Assembly (NCBI GenBank): GCA_026394915.1
Contig: JAPLZS010000214.1
Span: forward strand, 605 to 6,621
Direction: 5' to 3'
DNA from: Candidatus Woesearchaeota archaeon
GTDB lineage: Archaea > Nanobdellota > Nanobdellia > Woesearchaeales > UBA12501
DNA: 6,017 nucleotides
The notes under the pieces are model-generated. The model ran no database searches. It was not told where the DNA came from and saw nothing but the letters and a program-made list of their open reading frames with translations. Positions within the stretch are counted from its first letter, which is position 1. Every line of letters starts with the position of its first letter. Below are positions 1 to 3,956 of the stretch, one piece after another. Position numbers and translations under genes: made by a program.

Positions 1-108
1 GTTGTCCATGTGCAACCCTATCACTTCAAGCCCTTTCTCCTTCATCATCCATGCAGCAACAGGACTGTCTATCCCTGAGCTGATCAATGCAATTGCTTTT
101 GCTTTCAT
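1..108 (-). CDS. PP-loop ATPase, ThiI-like tRNA sulfurtransferase domain (5' end only)
   Basis: Reading the minus strand from the ATG at 108 gives 36 codons that run off the left edge, so only the N-terminus is present. The peptide opens with a short beta strand and a P-loop, ALISSGIDSPVAAW at residues 7-20, then a strand ending GLHMDN. This matches the SGGxDS pyrophosphatase loop of adenine-nucleotide alpha-hydrolase enzymes, which adenylate a substrate before sulfur or nitrogen transfer. The SPVAA tail and the HMDN strand most resemble the PP-loop domain of ThiI-type tRNA 4-thiouridine synthases. The family normally has two glycines in the loop; here residue 11 is serine (SSGIDS). The protein starts directly at the PP-loop, so it would lack the N-terminal ferredoxin-like and THUMP domains of bacterial ThiI, as in stand-alone archaeal versions. 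The exact substrate cannot be told from 36 residues; MnmA-like or other PP-loop enzymes remain possible. Confidence 0.75.
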   Translation of the reverse strand, partial: MKAKAIALISSGIDSPVAAWMMKEKGLEVIGLHMDN

Positions 109-130
109 ATCCTGCAAAGAGACTGCAAGG

Positions 131-140
131 ATTAATAAGC
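131..140 (-). promoter_or_regulatory. Possible TATA box for the PP-loop gene
   Basis: On the minus strand GCTTATTAAT is centred about 27 nt upstream of the ATG at 108, the spacing expected for leaderless archaeal transcription. It is a weak match to the TTTATATA consensus, and no Shine-Dalgarno sequence precedes the start. The stronger TATA-like run at 202-213 is an alternative that would give a leader of roughly 70 nt. Confidence 0.35.
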
Positions 141-201
141 GTTTGGTTTTTGGGATTTCTGAGCTGGAATAAGAGAAGAAACCAATGAAACCAAAAACCA
201 T

Positions 202-213
202 AAAATATATAAA
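202..213. promoter_or_regulatory. TATA-like box between divergent genes
   Basis: AAAATATATAAA reads as a good archaeal TATA box on either strand. Facing right, it would place a transcription start near 235, just at the left foot of the two-hairpin element. Facing left, it would start the PP-loop gene with a leader of about 70 nt. A second run, AATATATAA at 231-239, lies at the left edge of the element. Direction is undecided. Confidence 0.4.
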
Positions 214-239
214 CCATCCTCTTAATGAAAAATATATAA

Positions 240-343
240 TGAAAATCAGAGGCTCATCTGCTGACGCAGACTCGCACTCGATTTTCAGTCTTTTCAAAGC
301 CTCAAACGCTGCTTACGAGCAGCGGTTTTCGGCTTGTGAAAAT
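240..343. ncRNA. Two-hairpin structured element (candidate small RNA, 5' leader or MITE-like repeat)
   Basis: This block is visibly GC-richer than the AT-rich DNA on both sides and folds almost completely into two adjacent hairpins. Hairpin 1: TGAAAATC (240-247) pairs perfectly with GATTTTCA (280-287), GAG (249-251) with CTC (277-279), and the apical stem TCTGC (257-261) with GCAGA (266-270) around a TGAC loop. Hairpin 2: TTTTCAAAGCC (291-301) pairs with GGCTTGTGAAAA (331-342) with one bulged base; above a 2x2 internal loop, AAACGCTGCT (304-313) pairs with AGCAGCGGTTT (318-328), again with one bulge, capped by a TACG loop. The feet are interchangeable, because TTTTCA at 291 can pair with TGAAAA at 240 and ATTTTCA at 281 with TGAAAAT at 337, so alternative folds exist. 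It could be an independent small RNA, the leader of the gene at 382, or a dispersed non-autonomous repeat. Strand is not determined. Confidence 0.5.
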
Positions 344-350
344 AATATAT
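341..350 (+). promoter_or_regulatory. Possible TATA box for the thioredoxin-fold gene
   Basis: AATAATATAT lies 32-41 nt before the ATG at 382, with a similar GGTATATAG just downstream (355-363). Either could serve, but neither has a clear BRE. If the TATA-like run at 202-213 is used instead, the two-hairpin element becomes part of the 5' leader. Confidence 0.3.
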
Positions 351-368
351 AGATGGTATATAGATAAG

Positions 369-377
369 TGAGGGGTG
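369..377 (+). promoter_or_regulatory. Shine-Dalgarno-like site
   Basis: TGAGGGGTG sits 4 nt before the ATG at 382 and resembles the archaeal GGAGGTGA consensus. It supports this start and suggests the message has a leader, unlike most genes in this window. Confidence 0.45.
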
Positions 378-381
378 TGAT

Positions 382-666
382 ATGGAACATAATGAACATA
401 AGCCGATAGGGCATAAGATAGAACATAAGACAGAGCATAGGCCTATGCAGCCGATGCATCAGAAAAAGAAGTTCTACAATGATTATTGGAAAATGGGCGC
501 TGTGATACTCGCAGTATTGCTTGTCATCGCAATATTCACAAAAGGAAGCTTCTTCATGGAGAAAAAGCTTTCAAAGGATGATGTGAAGAAAGTCACAGAA
601 GATTATGTGAACAAGCTGACACAGGGCCAGGCAACAGCGAAAGTCACAGATGTGACAGAGAGATGA
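382..666 (+). CDS. N-terminal fragment of a membrane-anchored DsbA/GILT-like thioredoxin-fold protein (frameshifted)
   Basis: This 94-residue frame holds the cytoplasmic tail, the membrane anchor and the start of the extracytoplasmic part of a protein whose remainder lies in the next frame. Residues 1-35 are polar, with six histidines (3, 6, 11, 15, 19, 26) in EH-type repeats followed by QKKK. Residues 38-54 (MGAVILAVLLVIAIFTK) form one hydrophobic helix, and the lysine-rich N-side predicts that the C-side faces outward. From about residue 63, LSKDDVKKVTEDYVNKLTQG begins a small domain that in this protein type runs straight into an ENGLYK-like strand. Here TGA (664-666) interrupts it, and that strand reappears in the downstream frame. 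The stop overlaps the next ATG as ATGA, so coupled translation into two polypeptides is formally possible. A broken single gene is more likely, because neither half makes a complete domain. Confidence 0.7.
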   Translation: MEHNEHKPIGHKIEHKTEHRPMQPMHQKKKFYNDYWKMGAVILAVLLVIAIFTKGSFFMEKKLSKDDVKKVTEDYVNKLTQGQATAKVTDVTER

Positions 667-1520
667 TCTGGCGCATCATGGGCACGGAGAACGGCCTCTA
701 CAAGCTCAAGCTTGATGTCGGCGGAAAAGCGTATGATTCATATGTCACAAAGGACGGAAAGCTCCTGTTCCCGCAGGCAATTGACATGAGCGTTGATCTG
801 AATGCGGCAGCGCAGCCAGCTGCTAATGCCAATGCAGCAGCTCCTGCAGCAAATGTCCCGAAGACAGACAAACCTGCAGTCGAGCTTTTCGTGATGTCAT
901 ACTGCCCATACGGAACCCAGGCAGAGAAAGGGATGCTTCCTGCTGTAAGGGCTCTTGGAAGCAAGGTTGACTTCAAGGTGAGATTTGTCTATTATTCAAT
1001 GCACGGGCAGAAAGAGATCACAGAGAACCTGAACCAGTACTGCATACAGAAAGAGCAGGCTGACAAGTTCAACAGCTATCTCGCATGCTTCCTGAATGCA
1101 AGCGACGGAACAGCATGCCTTGCAGCAGCAAAAATTGACACTGCCAAACTCAGCGCATGCACTGCAGCAGCTGACACGCAGTTTGCTGTGACAGCAAATT
1201 TCAATGATAAGTCCAAGTGGCTCAGCGGAAATTACCCATTGTTCAGCGTGGATTCTGCATTGAACACGAAGTATAGTGTTGGCGGAAGCCCCACTCTGAT
1301 CATAAATGGAGTGGAATCAAGCGCAGGCAGGGATTCTGCAAGCTACCTGAAGGCGATGCCTTTAAGACACAGCCTTCAGAGTGCAATACGCAGCTCAGCA
1401 GCGCAAGCCCAGGCCCAGGATTCGGCTATGGAACAACTGCAGCTGCAACATCAGCAGGATGCGGAGTCTGAGCAGCTGATTGATTTTTATTTTTTTATTT
1501 TTTTATTATATTCATTTTAA
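663..1520 (+). CDS. DsbA/GILT-like thioredoxin-fold domain, CPYG active site (frameshifted at both ends)
   Basis: This frame carries the catalytic part of the protein begun at 382. Residues 8-43 (TENGLYKL to FPQAIDMS) complete a small N-terminal domain. Residues 44-70 are an Ala/Gln/Asn/Pro linker. The thioredoxin fold starts with VELFVMSYCPYGTQAEKG (73-90); C81 lies in CPYG, where the second cysteine of a normal CxxC is glycine. A helical insert follows with cysteines in NQYCIQKEQ, YLACFL, TACLAA and SACTAA, a layout like GILT reductases. GGSPTLIINGVESSAGRDS supplies the family's cis-Pro loop and strand. Likely role: thiol reduction, oxidation or isomerisation outside the membrane. Past A231 (codon 1353-1355) the frame becomes a Gln-rich, low-complexity tail ending in DFYFFIFLLYSF, which is a frameshift product; the genuine tail is in another frame (1355-1471). 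The ATG at 663 is only where the frame opens. Broken at both ends, the locus may be a pseudogene or contain sequencing errors. Confidence 0.7.
   Translation: MIWRIMGTENGLYKLKLDVGGKAYDSYVTKDGKLLFPQAIDMSVDLNAAAQPAANANAAAPAANVPKTDKPAVELFVMSYCPYGTQAEKGMLPAVRALGSKVDFKVRFVYYSMHGQKEITENLNQYCIQKEQADKFNSYLACFLNASDGTACLAAAKIDTAKLSACTAAADTQFAVTANFNDKSKWLSGNYPLFSVDSALNTKYSVGGSPTLIINGVESSAGRDSASYLKAMPLRHSLQSAIRSSAAQAQAQDSAMEQLQLQHQQDAESEQLIDFYFFIFLLYSF
1355..1471 (+). pseudogene. Displaced C-terminus of the thioredoxin-fold protein
   Basis: Reading from GAT at 1355 gives DAFKTQPSECNTQLSSASPG, then a Gly/Thr/Ala-rich tail ending SAGCGV and TGA at 1469-1471. This has the composition expected at the C-terminus of such proteins, a helix followed by a Ser/Gly/Pro tail with a last cysteine. 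It picks up exactly where the upstream frame (SYLKA) loses sense. One missing base, or a deletion of 3n+1 bases, around 1351-1358 would reconnect them. I recall that related proteins often have a cysteine just after the LKA-like position (for example xxICxAF), so a 7-base loss removing a Val-Cys pair is an alternative. The reconstructed gene would span 382-1471 with two frame repairs. Confidence 0.6.
1483..1506 (+). terminator. T-rich archaeal terminator
   Basis: A long T-rich tract broken by single A residues follows the genuine stop (1469-1471) by about a dozen bases. Archaeal RNA polymerase terminates on such oligo-T runs without needing a hairpin. Its position fits the end at 1471 better than the longer frame ending at 1520, which would run through it. 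Confidence 0.55.
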
Positions 1521-1523
1521 TAT
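1514..1523 (+). promoter_or_regulatory. Weak TATA-like box for the membrane protein gene
   Basis: ATTTTAATAT is centred about 35 nt before the ATG at 1554, allowing a leader of only a few bases. No Shine-Dalgarno sequence is seen before the start. The surrounding DNA is T-rich, so the match could be chance. Confidence 0.25.
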
Positions 1524-1553
1524 GTTCATTTCCATTATTTTTATCTTTTCAAC

Positions 1554-2372
1554 ATGAAAAAAGAGAAAACAGTAAAAGTTTCTTTTTCCAGGCAGTTATC
1601 ACGCTCTTTCTATGCGATGAAAGGATCCGGATTAAGCATTGTGATCCCTGTGCTGTTTGATCTGATATTCATATTCCTGTATGGGTCGATAATGGGCTAT
1701 TTCAGCAGTTATATAATCAGCAACCTGTACTCATTTGGATCAGCAATACTTCAGTCAAATGACATCACAGGAACTCCTATGATGGGCAATGTGATGGGTG
1801 CGCTGCTGTTGATGTTCCTGCTGCTTTTCATTGTCTATGCATTGTTTGAAGGCGCAAGCTGGAGGATGAGCAGGATATTTGCGACAAAGGAGAAGATAAG
1901 CTATGCTGGTTATCTAAAGGGATTCACGCTTGCAAACCTTGTATGGTTCATTCCTTACCTGATCTACAAAGCATTGTCATTCCTTGTTGCATTCAAATTC
2001 AAGTATGGTGATGCAAGCCAGACCGCACAGGCAGGAATCATGCAGAACATCCCATTGCTGATATCCACAGCCCTTGTCAGCTTGTTCTTGCTGATATTGG
2101 CATATTTCTCATCTGTGTCCTATCCCTTGATCGGAAAAAGCAGGACAATGAAGGCAATAAAAGATTCATTTGTGATTGGATATAGAAATTTCATGTACAT
2201 TGCGCCAAGGATGATCTTTGCGATTGCCCTTTTCCTGATAGCCAACATGGCTGTTGTTCTGACAAGCAGGATAAGCATGGCGTTGATGATAGTCCTTGGA
2301 GTGCTGATACTGCTGCCAATGATGACCTGGGCAAGAATTTATCTACATATGATAATGCAGGATCTGGAATAG
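1554..2372 (+). CDS. Six-helix integral membrane protein of unknown function
   Basis: This 272-residue protein has a basic N-terminal tail (MKKEKTVKVSFSRQLSRS) and about six hydrophobic segments, at roughly 26-50, 78-101, 124-147, 166-190, 212-236 and 241-261. Loops are short. The one after helix 2 is basic (SWRMSRIFATKEK), as is the one after helix 4 (GKSRTMKAIKDS), and with the basic N-terminus this suggests the even-numbered loops and both ends are cytoplasmic. The spacing of R/K-rich loops and the DSFVIGYRN stretch recall archaeal proteins annotated only as membrane or DUF4013-like, but I cannot assign a family. No catalytic motif, nucleotide-binding loop or transporter signature is visible. 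The frame is clean throughout, unlike its upstream neighbour. It is separated from that neighbour by a terminator and from the downstream gene by 55 bases with a separate promoter, so it is probably transcribed alone. Confidence 0.85.
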   Translation: MKKEKTVKVSFSRQLSRSFYAMKGSGLSIVIPVLFDLIFIFLYGSIMGYFSSYIISNLYSFGSAILQSNDITGTPMMGNVMGALLLMFLLLFIVYALFEGASWRMSRIFATKEKISYAGYLKGFTLANLVWFIPYLIYKALSFLVAFKFKYGDASQTAQAGIMQNIPLLISTALVSLFLLILAYFSSVSYPLIGKSRTMKAIKDSFVIGYRNFMYIAPRMIFAIALFLIANMAVVLTSRISMALMIVLGVLILLPMMTWARIYLHMIMQDLE

Positions 2373-2390
2373 TTGTGAGCTGTTTGGATA

Positions 2391-2406
2391 GGCAAAATTT
2401 ATATAT
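2391..2406 (+). promoter_or_regulatory. BRE and TATA box of the 60-residue protein gene
   Basis: GGCAAAA (2391-2397) followed by TTTATATAT (2398-2406) is a near-consensus BRE/TATA pair. The TATA centre is 26 nt before the ATG at 2428, placing the transcription start at or next to the A of the ATG. No Shine-Dalgarno sequence is present, so the message should be leaderless. Confidence 0.7.
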
Positions 2407-2427
2407 TTCTTTGTATTACTAAGGCCC

Positions 2428-2610
2428 ATGCTGCCTCAAAAAAAGAAGTTCAATATGTTCACAGCAGAGGAGACAGAGAAGTTTGTCAACTCAATGGTCG
2501 AGAGCTCCAAGAAGTCATATGACACTGCAAAGCCTAATGAGTGCAAAGAGGATCCTGCTGATATCGAGAAGCTGACAAAGAGGATCAAAGACAGGCTGCA
2601 GAGAAGCTGA
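2428..2610 (+). CDS. Small charged hypothetical protein (60 aa)
   Basis: The frame encodes a soluble, strongly charged 60-residue protein with no membrane segment. It begins MLPQKKKFNMFTAEETEKF. It then reads as two probable amphipathic helices (about 12-30 and 43-59, the second ending KRIKDRLQRS) joined by a polar linker, TAKPNECKEDP, with one cysteine at residue 39. The best evidence that it is real is the consensus leaderless promoter exactly 26 nt upstream of this ATG, together with a composition in keeping with neighbouring plus-strand genes. The acidic first half and basic C-terminal helix could suit protein or nucleic-acid binding, but nothing identifies a function. It lies convergent to the TrmB-type gene. 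Confidence 0.7.
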   Translation: MLPQKKKFNMFTAEETEKFVNSMVESSKKSYDTAKPNECKEDPADIEKLTKRIKDRLQRS

Positions 2611-2737
2611 ATTGTTCTGATTAGTATATTCCCTATGGTTAAATCAGGGTAATGCAAAGTCTACGGAGCATAGTTCTTGATATAAGTTAATATTTCTGTA
2701 AGTTTTCTCCATTTCCGATATCATTCAGGCTCTCAGC

Positions 2738-3475
2738 TTATTTTTTAGCTATTTTCCAGAGCAATTCAAAATATTGCTTAAATGAGTGGGCAACCTCCTT
2801 TGAATTTATTGTAAAGATTATTATTTCAGGTTCGTACACTACAATGGCGATGTGATCATTTATTATTTCTATTGAAGCAGGAGTAACATATTCTTTTGAC
2901 ATTAAAGCCACTTTTGTTAAAGGCTGTTTTTCTCTTATTTTTATTAAGCTTGTAGCGTCTTGATTATAAATTAACCTCATATATATTCCTTTTCTTGCTC
3001 TTCTTTTATTAAATTCCTCAAAATAACCGCCAAAGATTTCTGCATGTTTAGGGGCGCCAAGAATTAGCCACTCGTCTCCTTTTCTCATTTCTTTCAGCCA
3101 ATTTTCCCATAATGCTTTGGCACCTTTGGCTCCCTCGTAAATATTAGATTCTATTTTTTTCTTAGTACCCTTATATATATCTTCTAATAAAGGAACTTGT
3201 TTTTTAATTTCATCCAATTGCTTCTTTTTTTCTTCTATTAAATCCCCTAAAGCTGCTGGATTTACTGCTTCAAAGTATTTTATATTCGCCTTGATTGCAT
3301 GGCTGACTAAACCTTTTTTTGATAGATTTTCTAATGCTTTGTACACAGAAACCCTATTTAATTCGGTTTCTTTAGCTATTTTTCCTGCTGAAGTTGAACC
3401 CAAGTTTAGTAATGCTAGATATACTTTTGACTCACTTTCCAATAATCCTAATTTTTGTAATTGTTCTTTTTGCAT
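2738..3475 (-). CDS. TrmB-family transcriptional regulator
   Basis: The 245-residue protein has the TrmB layout. Residues 1-68 are a winged helix-turn-helix: LGLLESESKVYLALLNLG, then SAGKIAKETELN and the recognition helix RVSVYKALENLSKKGLV, followed by the wing through KYFEAVNP. Residues 76-108 are a Lys/Glu-rich coiled coil for dimerisation. Residues 110-245 form an alpha/beta effector domain with EGAKGAKALWENWL, WLILGAPKHAEIFGGYFEEFNKRR and a final SFKQYFELLWKIAKK helix, like the phospholipase-D-like sensor part of many archaeal TrmB homologues. Classical TrmB proteins sense sugars, but paralogues respond to other signals and the ligand here cannot be read. The gene has a leaderless promoter with AAAGATT-type repeats overlapping it, which suggests autoregulation. 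It is divergent from a small lipoprotein gene, its likely target. It is more AT-rich than the flanking genes, with many AGA and TTA codons. Confidence 0.9.
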   Translation of the reverse strand: MQKEQLQKLGLLESESKVYLALLNLGSTSAGKIAKETELNRVSVYKALENLSKKGLVSHAIKANIKYFEAVNPAALGDLIEEKKKQLDEIKKQVPLLEDIYKGTKKKIESNIYEGAKGAKALWENWLKEMRKGDEWLILGAPKHAEIFGGYFEEFNKRRARKGIYMRLIYNQDATSLIKIREKQPLTKVALMSKEYVTPASIEIINDHIAIVVYEPEIIIFTINSKEVAHSFKQYFELLWKIAKK

Positions 3476-3496
3476 GATATCTCAAAGATTCTGTTC

Positions 3497-3510
3497 TATT
3501 TAAATCTTTC
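3497..3510 (-). promoter_or_regulatory. TATA/BRE of the TrmB-type regulator
   Basis: On the minus strand GAAAGATTTAAATA ends with a TATA element centred near 3501, 26 nt upstream of the ATG at 3475. Transcription should therefore start at the start codon, leaderless. This element is the left arm of the 13-bp inverted repeat. Confidence 0.65.
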
Positions 3511-3534
3511 TATTGTTGTATATCAGTAATCAAC

Positions 3535-3547
3535 AAAGATTTAAATA
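3535..3547 (+). promoter_or_regulatory. TATA/BRE of the lipoprotein gene
   Basis: AAAG followed by ATTTAAATA forms the right arm of the inverted repeat. A TATA centre near 3543 predicts transcription starting around 3568 and a leader of about 35 nt that would carry the Shine-Dalgarno-like site at 3591-3599. TTAATATAAAA at 3574-3584 is an alternative TATA that would give a leaderless message. Confidence 0.5.
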
Positions 3548-3554
3548 AAGCCTA

Positions 3555-3564
3555 AGTAATTACT
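3555..3564. promoter_or_regulatory. 10-bp palindrome near the lipoprotein gene start site
   Basis: AGTAATTACT is its own reverse complement and lies just before the predicted transcription start of the lipoprotein gene. The half-site AGTAAT also occurs at 3525-3530, 30 bp upstream or about three helical turns. It is a plausible operator, though short palindromes arise by chance in AT-rich DNA. Confidence 0.35.
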
Positions 3565-3590
3565 ACTAATAGATTAATATAAAATAATTT

Positions 3591-3599
3591 AGGAAGTGA
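3591..3599 (+). promoter_or_regulatory. Shine-Dalgarno-like site of the lipoprotein gene
   Basis: AGGAAGTGA differs from the archaeal consensus GGAGGTGA at one core position and lies just before the ATG at 3603. It supports this start and a message with a leader. Confidence 0.45.
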
Positions 3600-3602
3600 A
3601 GA

Positions 3603-3905
3603 ATGAAAAAGTGGATTATAGTAGCACTAAGCCTTGCGAGCCTAATGGGCTGTAAACCCAATTATTTACCAGGGATTAAACAAGATACAACTATATTTAG
3701 AGGAAGCTGTGCAGAAAGAATAGTTGTATATGATAATGATCCTGGCTCAAATCAACCGCTTCTAAAGCTGATTGATGAATATTGCAGAGATGGGGGGTAT
3801 GGTTCTCTTGATAGAGCTTACTCTGTTGACAGGGACGGAGACAGAGAATCTGATATGATAGATTTTAAGATGGCTAAGAGATGGTATGATAGAATAAATA
3901 GATAA
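3603..3905 (+). CDS. Small lipoprotein with a dockerin-like calcium-binding loop
   Basis: The 100-residue protein begins with a short lipoprotein signal: MKK, a hydrophobic stretch WIIVALSLASLMG, then the lipobox LMGC with C17 as the lipidated residue. Cleavage there gives a mature surface protein of about 84 residues. C36 and C61 are the only other cysteines and could form a disulfide. Residues 76-87, DRDGDRESDMID, place acidic residues at loop positions 1, 3, 5, 7, 9 and 12 with glycine at position 4. This matches the DxNGDxxxNxxD pattern of dockerin/EF-hand-like calcium loops and is followed by a helix, FKMAKRWYDRINR, as in dockerins. Only one such loop is present, whereas a true dockerin has two, so this may be a half-dockerin or a convergent calcium loop. 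The rest is not recognised. The gene is divergent from the TrmB-type regulator and shares its promoter region. Arginine is coded almost only by AGA (8 of 9), unlike the AGG-rich glycosyltransferase gene downstream. Confidence 0.8.
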   Translation: MKKWIIVALSLASLMGCKPNYLPGIKQDTTIFRGSCAERIVVYDNDPGSNQPLLKLIDEYCRDGGYGSLDRAYSVDRDGDRESDMIDFKMAKRWYDRINR

Positions 3906-3920
3906 ATGAAAATAAAATCA

Positions 3921-3934
3921 GTAAAATATTAATA
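3921..3934 (+). promoter_or_regulatory. TATA box of the glycosyltransferase gene
   Basis: GTAAA followed by ATATTAATA gives a BRE-like/TATA pair centred about 27 nt before the ATG at 3957. There is no Shine-Dalgarno sequence in CTGTAT before the ATG, so a leaderless transcript is expected and this ATG is favoured. Confidence 0.5.
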
Positions 3935-3956
3935 CCCTGCAGCATATTCTCTGTAT

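Larger units (their letters stand above)
3497..3547. repeat. Perfect 13-bp inverted repeat between divergent promoters
   Basis: TATTTAAATCTTT (3497-3509) and AAAGATTTAAATA (3535-3547) are exact reverse complements separated by 25 bp, with the dyad axis at 3522. Each arm is a TATA box plus BRE-like AAAG facing outward, so the two genes have identical mirrored core promoters. A third AAAGATT half-site (3484-3490) lies between the regulator's TATA box and its start codon. Within the spacer TTGTTG (3513-3518) and CAACAA (3531-3536) form a second, slightly offset dyad. These are candidate binding sites for the adjacent TrmB-type protein. Confidence 0.6.

Noticed and set aside
26..217. Minus-strand 63-codon frame at the left end
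   Set aside because: It overlaps the PP-loop gene in another frame, and its product is aromatic-rich then Cys/Gln junk. The PP-loop frame starting at 108 has a recognisable family motif.
698..976. Minus-strand 92-codon frame opposite the thioredoxin-fold gene
   Set aside because: It is antisense to the Ala-rich linker and CPYG region; its Ala-rich composition is the complement of the GCA-rich linker. No promoter or family match.
2436..2657. Minus-strand 73-codon frame opposite the 60-residue gene
   Set aside because: It is the reverse complement of a gene with a consensus promoter; the product is Ser/Leu/Ile-rich without any motif.
2611..2737. Possible RNA or terminator hairpin (ATTCCCT at 2628-2634 with AGGGTAAT at 2646-2653)
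   Set aside because: The stem is only about four strong pairs plus a bulged extension and is not followed by a T-run. No tRNA, box C/D or H/ACA pattern is seen, so the gap between these convergent genes holds nothing I can support.
3291..3503. Plus-strand 70-codon frame overlapping the TrmB-type gene
   Set aside because: It is antisense to the helix-turn-helix coding region, which has strong family support on the minus strand.
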